From positions 1 through 7,795 of the forward strand of contig JAJYTL010000149.1 in the NCBI GenBank assembly GCA_021793055.1: DNA of 7,795 nucleotides. The letters are read 5' to 3'. A program made the translations under genes and the position numbers. Source of the DNA: Pseudomonadota bacterium (GTDB taxonomy: Bacteria > Pseudomonadota > Alphaproteobacteria > Ferrovibrionales > Ferrovibrionaceae). Position 1 is the stretch's first letter. Each line of letters begins with the position of its first letter. Below, in pieces: positions 1 to 7,077 of this stretch. The notes under the pieces were generated by a model. It saw nothing but the letters and a program-made list of their open reading frames with translations, did no database searches and was not told the DNA's origin.

Positions 1-441
1 TCGATCATGCCGGGCAAGGTCAACCCGACCCAGGCCGAAGCACTGACCATGGTCGCGGCGCAAGTGATCGGCAACCACCAGACGGTCACCATCGCCGGCA
101 TGAGCGGCCATCTCGAACTCAACGTCTTCAAGCCGGTCATTATCTATAACGTCCTGCAATCGATCCGGCTCTTGGCGGACGCCAGCGTCAGCTTCACCGA
201 CAACTGCGTCGTCGGCATCGAGCCCGACCGCGCCCGCATCAAGGAGCTGATGCAGCGCTCGCTCATGCTGGTGACCGCTCTGTCCCCCCATATCGGTTAC
301 GACGCTGCGGCGAAGGTGGCCAAACACGCGCTCCACAACAATCGGACACTGCGTGAATCGGCAGAGGAGCTCGGCTTGGTCAAAGGGGCGGATTTCGACC
401 GCTGGGTGGATCCGAAAAAGATGATCGCGCCGGGAAGCTGA
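1..441 (+). CDS. fumC: Fumarate hydratase class II, C-terminal part (5' end outside window)
   Basis: Class II fumarase catalyses the reversible hydration of fumarate to L-malate in the cytoplasmic TCA cycle; it is an iron-independent homotetramer of the fumarase/aspartase superfamily. The visible 146 residues begin inside the family signature loop: the first residues read SIMPGKVNP, the end of the GSSxMPGKxNP motif that closes over the active site and carries the catalytic serine and the substrate-binding Lys and Asn. The helical core follows (HLELNVFKPVI), then the small C-terminal domain (about residues 97-143, with IGYDAAAKVAKHA and the terminal WVDPKKMIAP). A full protein is about 460 residues, so about two-thirds lies upstream. 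The reading frame is intact to the TGA at 439-441. FumC is preferred over argininosuccinate lyase or aspartase because of the GHLELNVFKP and VDPKKM segments. The next gene starts 11 nt downstream, so co-transcription is likely. Confidence 0.97.
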   Translation, partial: SIMPGKVNPTQAEALTMVAAQVIGNHQTVTIAGMSGHLELNVFKPVIIYNVLQSIRLLADASVSFTDNCVVGIEPDRARIKELMQRSLMLVTALSPHIGYDAAAKVAKHALHNNRTLRESAEELGLVKGADFDRWVDPKKMIAPGS

Positions 442-452
442 GGCGGACGCCG

Positions 453-707
453 ATGGCGAGGGAGACAACGAAGAAAAACGCCGAGATAAAGAAGCGCTCG
501 GTCATCGTCGCGGGTCATCGCACAAGTGTCTCCCTCGAAGCGCTGTTCTGGACCGCGCTACAGACTCTTGCCGAGCGCCGCGGCGTCAGCGTGAACGACC
601 TCGTGACCGAGATCGACCGCGGACGCGGCGGCAATCTCTCAAGCGCGATCCGGGTCCATATCCTGGACTCCCTGTGGAACCCGCCAGCCGCTGACGAACG
701 CCCCTAA
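453..707 (+). CDS. Ribbon-helix-helix domain protein (RHH_4 type)
   Basis: An 84-residue protein with the compact ribbon-helix-helix fold of small dimeric DNA-binding regulators. The pattern KRSVIVAGHRTSVSLEALFW (residues 14-33) gives the beta strand and first helix; LQTLAERRGVSVNDLVTEID (36-55) is the second helix region, and NLSSAIRVHILD (61-72) closes the domain. The conserved GHRTSVSLE and LSSAIR segments match the RHH_4 family as I recall it. Paired strands would insert into the DNA major groove, but the target is unknown. The lysine-rich first 14 residues could add nonspecific DNA contacts. The ATG lies 11 nt behind the fumC stop, and GAGG overlapping that stop gives a ribosome site about 9 nt before the start. 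Translation is probably coupled with fumC. A role in controlling fumC is possible but unproven. Confidence 0.88.
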   Translation: MARETTKKNAEIKKRSVIVAGHRTSVSLEALFWTALQTLAERRGVSVNDLVTEIDRGRGGNLSSAIRVHILDSLWNPPAADERP

Positions 708-747
708 GCCCCGCACAGCGGCGGGTCCGGCTATCGGCCGGCGCGGC

Positions 748-768
748 GGCTGGCGTCGACCGCCAGCT
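748..768. terminator. Intergenic hairpin between convergent genes, possible bidirectional terminator
   Basis: GCTGGCG (749-755) and CGCCAGC (761-767) are perfect inverted repeats around a five-base loop, with an extra G-T pair outside. The hairpin sits in the 66-nt gap where the RHH gene and the AsmA-family gene face each other, the usual place for a shared terminator. There is no T-run on either side, so it is not a classical intrinsic terminator; it may only protect a 3' end or help Rho. Confidence 0.4.
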
Positions 769-773
769 ACGCG

Positions 774-3700
774 TCAGGATTTCACGCCGGCCGCGGCCTT
801 GCCTGGGGCTACGGGCGGTGCCGGCGGCTTTCCCGCCGGCGCTTTCGGCGCGGCGGGCGCGGCTGGTTTGCCCTTCGGTTCCGGCGCGAGCCCCTTGACC
901 GGCCCCGGCTGGATGGCGGGCGCCGTCTTCGCGGCCGCCGCGACGTACTGCTCGAGCGCCGCCGTGTCCAGACGCCGCACCGGATCGGAGATGGCGCCCG
1001 AAAGCGTGACGCCAAGCGGCGGCACGTTCTCCTGCCTGGTCAGGCGAATGGCGCTCGCCAGGTTCATCGACCAGGACGGCAGATCAAGCTCACCCCGTAG
1101 GCTTGCCGTTCCATCCGGAAATCCGACCTCGGTGTCGCCGGTGCGGGCGATCCCCTTGGCGATGGCCCAGGTCCCCTGAGCCGTGGCGATCGGCGTCGAG
1201 CCGCCGCTCGTCGCTGCGTCACTCAAGGCGATCAACGCCGCAGCGGTCTTCACCTTGCCTAAGCCCGTGTCGAGACGGGCGAGATCGAGGCCCTGAACGG
1301 CGCCTTTGTCGACGCTGAGGGCAACTCTGCCGCCAAGGTTTGCGATCACCGCGGCGGGGTTTGGACCGCTGCTCTGCAGGGTCCCGTTCAAGCTGCCCCG
1401 ACCGGAAAGGGCGCCAAGCCCGGTCAGGCCGAAGACGAGCCGGCGCAAGTCCAGATCCTTCCAGACGAAACTCACGTCAATAGATGGATCGGCGCCGGCG
1501 GCAATATGCGCCTTGGCCGCCAACGCGCCATCCAACAGCACGGCGCGGATTGGATTGAGCGTCACCGCGCCATCGTTCACGGTCGCGGTGATTTCGGCAT
1601 CGCGGACTTGGTAGCCACGGATCGTAATCTGCTTTGCGCTAACCGCGGCGATCCCATCGGCCCAATCGAACGGTCCGAGATCAAACGGCGCTCTGGACCA
1701 AATGGGTCCGTCGATCGGTGCGCCCCCGGGGGCCGTCGCGGGTGCCCCAGAGGCCGCGGCGGAGGCAAGAAAAGGGTCGAGCCAGAGGTTGGCCACCGTC
1801 AGATTGGCGCGAATTTTCGGCCGCGGCTTCGCGTATCGAATCTCGATATCGCCGCCGGCCTCGTCCGGACCGAGGGCGACATCGAGGCCGCTCAACTCGA
1901 AGCCCGAGGCATCGCCGCTGACCTTGCCGGCGACCTTAAGCCCGCGCAGCGCGATCCATGCCGGCGGCGGCGCCAAACCGCTGAGCCTGGCGAAGACTCC
2001 GATCCCCGGCGCCTGAACGGCGAAGGTTCCCTGATAGGTCGCGTGCGCCGCCAGATCTGCGGCGCCGCCGGACAGCGCCAGCGAGGCGCCGCCGGCATTC
2101 GCCACTTTCAATTTCTTGACGTCGAGCGCGCCGCCCCCGGCCTGGAGATCGAGGGTGACGCCGTTGATCGGCACCACGCGATAAACGACCTCGCCGATGC
2201 GTAGCTTGAGATTCGTATCCATTGCGCTCAGCGCGGCAAGCGAAACCGGAATTGTCCAAGGCCGGAGGTCACCGGCCCTGGAAGCACCCGGCCGCACTTG
2301 CGCAGACGCCAGCGGAAGATAGTCGTCGAGATCGATCCGATCGAGCGCAAGATCGAGCCCGAGCGCTGGCTGGCCCACTAGGTCCAACGTCGCTTGCCCG
2401 GTGACGTGCGACTGATCGAGATGAACGTCGATCTGATCCGCCGTCACGGCCTGCGGCGTGGCGGTAAAGGGGATATGGGCCGAGAAGATCGTCAACCGTC
2501 CCGGCGGCACCATATCGGCATCGACCCCGAGCCACGTGAGGAGCGCGCGCACGTCGGCGGACGCGACGGCAAGTTGGCCGGAAAATTCCGGTTGTCCCGG
2601 CGGTCCGCTCGTCGCCCCGCTAAGCGAGATGGTGGAGGCGCCGGGCAAGAGCGCGCCAAGGTTCTGAATCGTGATCTGGCCGTTTTTCAAGCCACCCGCA
2701 AGGCGCATATCGCGCAGCACGCCGCCGTGAAACGAAGCGACCGAGATACGGAGATCGACCGAGGCCGACACGCCGGTTGGAATGCGGCTGGGAAAAGCAA
2801 TCACCGCTGCCCCGGTCCCCGACACCTTGCCGGATGTCGGCGATCCACGCACGCTCTTCTCCGCGGCGGTCGTCAGACCCCCGGTGCGGCTGAGAAAGGA
2901 ATCGAGGTTGAGATAGCCGACGGCAAGCGTCGCCGAAACCTTGGGGCCAGCAGGCGACATGGCTATCGTCGCAGCTCCCGTCATCGCATTGCCGTCGAAT
3001 TGGAAGCCGATGTCGTTCAGCGACATTTCGTGCGCATCGCCGGTGGCTTGGAAATCGAGCTTGAAGGGCCGATCGAGCCGGGGCGCACGGACCCCGCTCA
3101 ATGTCTCGATCAGGTCAGCGAAATTGGTGCCGTCCGCTTTGACTGAGCCGTTGAAGCGCTCGCGGCCGAAAGCCTGCACGATCACGCCGTCGGCAGTTAA
3201 ATGAGCATCGCTCTTGAGAAGATGGAGCCGCGCCAGCACAGGCGCCTGATGATCCGGCGTCCATCGGCCAAGATCGACGCGAAACGAGAAAGGCAGGCCG
3301 CTCGCAACCAGGCGGCCTTGCAGAAGATACGGCCCGGCCAGCGTCCGGGCGCTCAGTCCGGCATCGATCTTTTCGAATCGAAGCGGCTTCTTCCCCGGAC
3401 CGCCGGAATAGATGACCGTGCCGTCCCGGACATTGACCGAGTCAAGGCGAACGGCGCCCAAACCGCCGACCGCATGCAACGGCAGGCTTTTTTTCATGCC
3501 GTTTGCCGGCGGCGTCGCTGACAACGTCCAGTTCTTGCGGCCATCCGCGAGAACTTCGAGCCGCACCACGGGCTGGACCAAGGTGACGCTCTCGACCGAA
3601 ATCCGGCCGCCGAGAAGCGGCAGCAGCGCAACTCGGACGGTAAGCGACTTCATTCGCACCATCTCCGGCGTGCCGGCGCCCGGAAGATTGGCAAGACTGA

Positions 3701-3902
3701 CGTCGGCGACCGCGAGCTGCGGTTCCGGCAAGACGTGAAAGGCGATGGCGCCGCGGATTCTGACCTCGCGCCCGGTCAGCGCCGAGAGGCGTTCGGCTAT
3801 CGGAACTCGATAGCGCGTCCAATCGATGAACGAGGGGGCCCCGAGGGCCGCCGCCAACGCGACGACGAGCACGACTCCAAGCCCGATGGCAATCTTCTTC
3901 AC
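774..3902 (-). CDS. AsmA family protein, inner-membrane anchored, periplasmic
   Basis: A 1042-residue AsmA-like protein. The family includes AsmA, YhdP and TamB, long beta-groove proteins thought to carry phospholipid or assist outer-membrane assembly across the periplasm. Residues 4-21 form one hydrophobic signal-anchor, followed by FIDWTRYR (25-32) and ALTGREVRIRG, the usual AsmA N-terminal beginning. Residues up to about 125 contain the conserved module with LPLLGGRISVESVTLVQP. The middle is repetitive beta-rich sequence with many G-x-L/V-D alternations. Residues about 828-985 match the AsmA C-terminal region (RGSLNGTLQSSG, then GGRVALSVDKGAVQGLDL). The last 49 residues are a Pro/Ala/Lys-rich, probably disordered tail. 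The protein is longer than E. coli AsmA (about 617) and shorter than TamB or YhdP (about 1260). The start is GTG (3902-3900), with AGGG about 9 nt upstream. It is transcribed opposite to all its neighbours, so probably alone. Confidence 0.9.
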   Translation of the reverse strand: MKKIAIGLGVVLVVALAAALGAPSFIDWTRYRVPIAERLSALTGREVRIRGAIAFHVLPEPQLAVADVSLANLPGAGTPEMVRMKSLTVRVALLPLLGGRISVESVTLVQPVVRLEVLADGRKNWTLSATPPANGMKKSLPLHAVGGLGAVRLDSVNVRDGTVIYSGGPGKKPLRFEKIDAGLSARTLAGPYLLQGRLVASGLPFSFRVDLGRWTPDHQAPVLARLHLLKSDAHLTADGVIVQAFGRERFNGSVKADGTNFADLIETLSGVRAPRLDRPFKLDFQATGDAHEMSLNDIGFQFDGNAMTGAATIAMSPAGPKVSATLAVGYLNLDSFLSRTGGLTTAAEKSVRGSPTSGKVSGTGAAVIAFPSRIPTGVSASVDLRISVASFHGGVLRDMRLAGGLKNGQITIQNLGALLPGASTISLSGATSGPPGQPEFSGQLAVASADVRALLTWLGVDADMVPPGRLTIFSAHIPFTATPQAVTADQIDVHLDQSHVTGQATLDLVGQPALGLDLALDRIDLDDYLPLASAQVRPGASRAGDLRPWTIPVSLAALSAMDTNLKLRIGEVVYRVVPINGVTLDLQAGGGALDVKKLKVANAGGASLALSGGAADLAAHATYQGTFAVQAPGIGVFARLSGLAPPPAWIALRGLKVAGKVSGDASGFELSGLDVALGPDEAGGDIEIRYAKPRPKIRANLTVANLWLDPFLASAAASGAPATAPGGAPIDGPIWSRAPFDLGPFDWADGIAAVSAKQITIRGYQVRDAEITATVNDGAVTLNPIRAVLLDGALAAKAHIAAGADPSIDVSFVWKDLDLRRLVFGLTGLGALSGRGSLNGTLQSSGPNPAAVIANLGGRVALSVDKGAVQGLDLARLDTGLGKVKTAAALIALSDAATSGGSTPIATAQGTWAIAKGIARTGDTEVGFPDGTASLRGELDLPSWSMNLASAIRLTRQENVPPLGVTLSGAISDPVRRLDTAALEQYVAAAAKTAPAIQPGPVKGLAPEPKGKPAAPAAPKAPAGKPPAPPVAPGKAAAGVKS

Positions 3903-4026
3903 CGGTCTTTCCCTAGCCCCTGCCCCGACCGCCGTGGCTCGCGGTTGCGCGGGACCGGAAATAAGCTAATCTTTCGCCGTTATACAAGGCGTACCATCTA
4001 CCTCCGGAAAAGCGAAGCGGGCGTCG
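3903..4026. promoter_or_regulatory. Divergent intergenic region with a shared AT-rich -10-like patch
   Basis: These 124 nt separate the divergently read AsmA-family gene and DUF4169 gene, so both promoters should lie here. The only AT-rich core is GTTATACAA at 3979-3987. Read on the minus strand it gives TATAAC (3984-3979), five of six matches to a -10 box; on the plus strand it gives TATACA (3981-3986), four of six. It is flanked by short arms CGCC (3975-3978) and GGCG (3988-3991). I see no convincing -35 box for either direction, so promoter assignment is weak. Confidence 0.35.
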
Positions 4027-4230
4027 ATGATGGGGGATGTAGTCAATCTCAATCAATACCGCAAGAAACGTTCGCGTCGAAAGGACCGCAAGCGGGCGAC
4101 GGAGAACCGCGCACGGCATGGCCTCAGCCAAACCGAGCGCTCGACAAATCGCCGCGAGCGCGAGCACTTGGAACAGGATTTGGAGGGCAAGCGGCTCGAT
4201 CCCGACGGCGAGCCGCCGACCAATAGCTGA
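4027..4230 (+). CDS. DUF4169 family protein
   Basis: A 67-residue, strongly basic protein of unknown function. It starts MMGDVVNLNQYRKKRSRRKD and continues ATENRARHGLSQTERSTNRRE; the VVNLNQYRK opening and the ENRARHG motif (residues 26-32) identify DUF4169 as I know it from alphaproteobacteria. It has no signal peptide or membrane segment and looks largely helical, with alternating Arg/Lys and Glu in the second half. A nucleic-acid contact is plausible from charge alone, but no function is established. Two ATG codons stand in tandem (4027 and 4030); the second gives the more usual MGDVVNLN beginning, and neither has a strong ribosome site. In other alphaproteobacteria I recall this family lying next to fumC and the RHH gene; here the AsmA gene stands between them. 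The next gene starts 91 nt downstream with its own ribosome site. Confidence 0.85.
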   Translation: MMGDVVNLNQYRKKRSRRKDRKRATENRARHGLSQTERSTNRREREHLEQDLEGKRLDPDGEPPTNS

Positions 4231-4290
4231 CGTCACCAAATCCGGCCGTGGCCTCGGGGATTCACTCGTGGCGCGGCACATCGAGCCAAT

Positions 4291-4296
4291 TATAAG
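4291..4296 (+). promoter_or_regulatory. Possible -10 box ahead of the SDR gene
   Basis: TATAAG matches the sigma-70 -10 consensus at five of six positions and stands out as AT-rich in a GC-rich gap. It lies 25 nt before the GTG of the dehydrogenase, leaving a leader just long enough for the ribosome site. No recognisable -35 box sits 16-18 nt upstream, so this may need an activator or may be chance. Confidence 0.25.
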
Positions 4297-4309
4297 AAAT
4301 CTCGGCATC

Positions 4310-4315
4310 AGGAGG
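4310..4315 (+). promoter_or_regulatory. Ribosome binding site fixing the SDR start
   Basis: AGGAGG is a perfect Shine-Dalgarno core with six bases to the GTG at 4322. It decides the start: the frame is open back to an ATG at 4118, but that region is the DUF4169 gene in another frame, and the SDR family begins within a few residues of its first beta strand. Confidence 0.85.
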
Positions 4316-4321
4316 AAGACC

Positions 4322-5158
4322 GTGGCGCGACTGGAGGGTAAAGTCGCCGTTATCACCGGCGGAGCCAGTGGTATTGGTAAACAGACCGTAAAACTTTTTG
4401 CCGCCGAGGGCGCGCGGCTGGTCATCGCCGACGTCGAGGATGCTGCTGGTCGTGCCCTCGCCGCCGAGATCGGCGAGCGCGCCATCTTCCAACACACCGA
4501 CGTTGCCCAGGAATCCGATGTCGCCACCGCTTTGGACCTTGCGGCCGCGCGATTCGGCCGCCTCGACTGCGTCTTCAACAATGCGGGGATCGGCGGCGCG
4601 CGCGGCCCGATCGCGAAAACCTCGGTAGCCGATTTCGATGCCACCCTCGCAGTGCTGCTGCGGGGTGTTTTCCTCGGCATGAAACACGCCGCCCGTCTGA
4701 TGCTCCCGAATGGCGCCGGCGCCATTATCAGCACCGCGAGCGTCGCCGGACTAACCGCCGGCTACGGCCCTCATATCTACAGCGCCGCCAAGGCCGCAGT
4801 AATCAATCTTACCCGTTCGGTGGCCATGGAACTCGCCGAATCCGGCATCCGCGTCAATTGCATCTGCCCCGGCTTTATCGCTACGCCGATCTTCGGCAAG
4901 GCCGCCGGCCTCTCGGCGGAGCAGGCGGAGCAGAGCGTCGGCCTGGTGACGGCGGGAGCGGCCCGCGCGCAGCCCTTGGGTCGCGTCGGCCAACCGGAGG
5001 ATGTGGCGCAAGCGGCGCTCTGGCTCGCCAGCGCGGACTCGAGCTTCGTCACCGGCCAAGCCCTGGTGGTCGACGGCGGCCTGACCTCGGGCCAACCCTG
5101 GTCCGCAAGCCAAGCGCGCCAGCGCGCCCTCGCGGACGCACTGCGCGCGCACGCCTGA
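4322..5158 (+). CDS. SDR family oxidoreductase (classical short-chain dehydrogenase)
   Basis: A 278-residue cytoplasmic NAD(P)-dependent alcohol dehydrogenase or ketone reductase. The Rossmann motif TGGASGIG is at residues 12-19, D37 ends the second strand (an acidic residue there favours NAD over NADP), NNAG is at 86-89, catalytic S140 lies in STASVAG, and Y153 and K157 form YSAAK. CPGFIATPI (182-190) is the substrate-loop region and VVDGG (249-253) the usual end of the fold. A 25-residue tail follows, longer than in many relatives. At the helix-4 position where classical SDRs carry the fourth catalytic residue (Asn), this protein has L112 (AVLLRGVFLG). The GTG start is set by the AGGAGG upstream; translation from the ATG at 4118 would add 68 non-homologous residues. 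The CMD gene follows after 50 nt, suggesting one operon. The substrate is unknown; cyclic alcohols, diols and hydroxysteroids are typical of related enzymes. Confidence 0.93.
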   Translation: MARLEGKVAVITGGASGIGKQTVKLFAAEGARLVIADVEDAAGRALAAEIGERAIFQHTDVAQESDVATALDLAAARFGRLDCVFNNAGIGGARGPIAKTSVADFDATLAVLLRGVFLGMKHAARLMLPNGAGAIISTASVAGLTAGYGPHIYSAAKAAVINLTRSVAMELAESGIRVNCICPGFIATPIFGKAAGLSAEQAEQSVGLVTAGAARAQPLGRVGQPEDVAQAALWLASADSSFVTGQALVVDGGLTSGQPWSASQARQRALADALRAHA

Positions 5159-5197
5159 CCCCGCTTTTCGCCCTCCCTCAACGCCTCGTCCAGTCTT

Positions 5198-5201
5198 GGA
5201 G
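5198..5201 (+). promoter_or_regulatory. Ribosome binding site choosing the CMD start
   Basis: GGAG is followed by ATG at 5203 after one base and by an in-frame ATG at 5209 after seven bases. Only the second spacing is normal for initiation, so 5209 is chosen over 5203, a two-residue difference. Confidence 0.6.
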
Positions 5202-5208
5202 CATGAAC

Positions 5209-5757
5209 ATGAGCCGGCTACCCGAGCTTACCCCCGACACGATGACCGCCGAGCAGCGGCAAGTCTACGATCGCATCGTCAATGGCCCGCGCGGCGGCAT
5301 CGGCGGCCCTTTCCTTCCCTGGCTGCACTCGCCGGAGCTGGCTGACCGGGCGCAAAACCTCGGAGAATTTTGCCGCTTCCGCTCCGCTCTTCCGCCGCGG
5401 CTCTCCGAACTCGCCATCCTCGTCACCGGGCGCTTCTGGCGCGCCCAGTTCGAATGGTACATGCATGCTCGCATGGCGCTTAAAGCCGGACTCTCTCCGG
5501 ACATCGTCGCGGCGATCGAGACACGCAAGACGCCAACCTTCGCGAACCGCGACGAAGAGATCGTCTATACCTTCGCGAGCGAGCTTCACGCCAACCATGG
5601 CGTGAGCGATGCCACCTACGCGGCCGCGCGAGACGTTCTCGGCAACGCCGGGGTCGTCGACCTCGTCGCCATTCTCGGCTACTACACGCTGGTATCGATG
5701 ACGCTCAACGTCTTCCAGGTGCCGGTCCCGGGCGGCACTCTGCCGCTCGCCGACTGA
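5209..5757 (+). CDS. Carboxymuconolactone decarboxylase (CMD) family protein
   Basis: A 182-residue all-helical protein of the CMD/AhpD superfamily. The core runs from LPPRLSELAILVTGRFWRAQFEW (61-83) through YMHARMALKAGLSPDIV (84-100) and closes with GVVDLVAILGYYTLVSMTLNVF (148-169). Family members either decarboxylate 4-carboxymuconolactone in protocatechuate breakdown or, if they carry CXXC, act as AhpD-type thiol peroxidase partners. This protein has one cysteine (C55) and no CXXC; E82 and H86 occupy the place of the redox motif, as in the E-W-Y-x-H subgroup. It is therefore unlikely to be a peroxidase, and a decarboxylase, hydrolase or isomerase-type role is more likely. It is longer than the roughly 130-residue PcaC, with extra N-terminal residues of the type LPELTPDTMTAEQ. 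It lies 50 nt behind the SDR gene on the same strand. It ends with tandem stops TGA TAG. The substrate is unknown. Confidence 0.88.
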   Translation: MSRLPELTPDTMTAEQRQVYDRIVNGPRGGIGGPFLPWLHSPELADRAQNLGEFCRFRSALPPRLSELAILVTGRFWRAQFEWYMHARMALKAGLSPDIVAAIETRKTPTFANRDEEIVYTFASELHANHGVSDATYAAARDVLGNAGVVDLVAILGYYTLVSMTLNVFQVPVPGGTLPLAD

Positions 5758-5871
5758 TAGCTCCGGCCGAGCAGCCCCGCACGTCGCCCAGCCTCCCGCG
5801 CTTCGCGATTGCCGTGGCTGAAGCCGACCGCGCCCGTTTGGAATCAAAGGCAACAAGGATCGATTATCGCC

Positions 5872-7077
5872 ATGGCCGCAACGACCGAAACCCGCAGCTG
5901 GGGCGAGCGATCGCTCTGGCTTTCGCTGCTGCTCATGTGGCTCGCCGGTATCGATCTCCGCCTCACCGTCCTGGCCGTGCCGCCGGTCCTGCCGCTGATC
6001 CACCACGCCCTCGGCCTGGACGAAACCGGCATCGCGGCCCTGACCGGCCTGCCCGTCCTGCTCCTCGCCATCGCCGCCATCCCGGGTTCGCTGCTGATCG
6101 CGCGCCTCGACGCCAGGCGGGCGCTCATCGTCGGGCTTCTGCTCGTCACCGTGGGCTCGGCACTGCGGGGGCTCGGGGACTCCGCGTCGGCTCTTTTTTC
6201 CATGACCTTCGTCATGGGCGCCGGCATCGCCATCTGTCAGCCCGCGCTGCCCTCGCTCGTCAACCAATGGTTCCCGCGCCGGATCGGGCTTGCCACCGCC
6301 GTCTATGCCAACGGCATCGTGGTCTCGGAAGGCCTCGCGGCCTCGCTCACGCTGCCCTTCGTCCTGCCGCTGGTCCACGGCAGTTGGGGCCTGAACTTCG
6401 TCTTTTGGTCGCTGCCGGTTCTCGCCACGGCCCTCCTCTTCTTCGTCTTTACGCCGAAGATTCCGGCGCTCGGGCACGGCGTCCGCCGCCATTGGTGGCC
6501 GGATTGGAGCGATCGGCAGATCTGGGTGGTCGGCGGGCTTCAGGCAGGCTGCTCGGTGGCCTATTTTGGCGCCAACGCCTTCATCCCGGATTACCTGCAC
6601 GCCATTAGGCACCCCGACCTCGTCGGTCCCTGCCTGACCGCGCTCAACGTCGGGCAATGGCCTGGCTCCTTCATCGTCGCTTTCTTCCCCGGCTTTCTCG
6701 TCGGTCGCCGCTGGCCGCTGGTGGCGAGCGGTTGTCTCGCGCTGGCCGGCGTCCTCGGCTTTCTCGCCTTACCCCCGGCCGGCATCGTGGCCTCCGCCGG
6801 CGTCATCGGGTTCTGCGCCGCTTTCTGCCTGGTGCTGGCCTTGGCCTTGCCACCGATCCTTGCCACCGCCGATAACGTTCACCGGGTCTCGGCTGCGATG
6901 TTCACGATCGGCTACGGCCTTGCCTTCTTCGTGCCCCTCACGGGCGGCATCGCCTGGGACTATACCGGCGTCCCGATGACGGCCTTCGTCCCGGTTGCGT
7001 TCGGCGGGCTGATCACGCTGATCAGCGCCCTGGCCCTCCGCCTTCCGGATGCGCCGCGAATTCACGACGGGCCCTGA
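5872..7077 (+). CDS. MFS transporter, CynX/NimT-like
   Basis: A 401-residue inner-membrane transporter of the major facilitator superfamily, with about 12 hydrophobic segments in two halves separated by a hydrophilic loop near residues 196-216 (KIPALGHGVRRHWWPDWSDR). The first helix with AGIDLRLTVLAVPPVLPLI (25-43) and the LTGLPVLLLAI segment (58-67) resemble CynX/NimT, the family named after the cyanate transporter CynX and the nitroimidazole transporter NimT. SLVNQWFPRRIGLATAVYANG (128-148) is the conserved loop between helices 4 and 5. The cargo cannot be deduced; an organic anion used by the neighbouring SDR and CMD enzymes is the contextual guess. The ATG at 5872 is chosen because MAATTETRSWGERSLW gives a normal short N-terminus; AAGGA lies 12 nt upstream, somewhat far. 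A TTG at 5809 would add 21 non-membrane residues. The gap from the CMD gene is 114 nt, so a separate promoter is possible. Confidence 0.9.
   Translation: MAATTETRSWGERSLWLSLLLMWLAGIDLRLTVLAVPPVLPLIHHALGLDETGIAALTGLPVLLLAIAAIPGSLLIARLDARRALIVGLLLVTVGSALRGLGDSASALFSMTFVMGAGIAICQPALPSLVNQWFPRRIGLATAVYANGIVVSEGLAASLTLPFVLPLVHGSWGLNFVFWSLPVLATALLFFVFTPKIPALGHGVRRHWWPDWSDRQIWVVGGLQAGCSVAYFGANAFIPDYLHAIRHPDLVGPCLTALNVGQWPGSFIVAFFPGFLVGRRWPLVASGCLALAGVLGFLALPPAGIVASAGVIGFCAAFCLVLALALPPILATADNVHRVSAAMFTIGYGLAFFVPLTGGIAWDYTGVPMTAFVPVAFGGLITLISALALRLPDAPRIHDGP

Noticed and set aside
1506..3146. Plus-strand open frames (1506-2204 and 2394-3146) inside the AsmA-family gene
   Set aside because: They are shadows of the 1042-codon minus-strand gene, with Arg-rich products and no motif.
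4118..4321. Upstream extension of the SDR frame
   Set aside because: It overlaps the DUF4169 gene in another frame, and AGGAGG with correct spacing marks GTG 4322 as the start.
3913..4734. Minus-strand open frame of 273 codons opposite DUF4169 and the SDR N-terminal half
   Set aside because: Its composition (Ser/Ala/Arg/Pro-rich) is what the reverse complement of an SDR gene gives, and it covers the divergent promoter region.
4858..5208. Upstream extension of the CMD frame
   Set aside because: It lies within the SDR gene and is Arg/Gly-rich nonsense; family similarity begins at the MSRLPELTP segment.
5218..6657. Minus-strand open frame of 479 codons opposite the CMD and transporter genes
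   Set aside because: It is antisense to two genes with clear family motifs. Its product is an Arg/Gly/Asp/Glu-rich string without recognisable domains, typical of antisense frames in GC-rich DNA.
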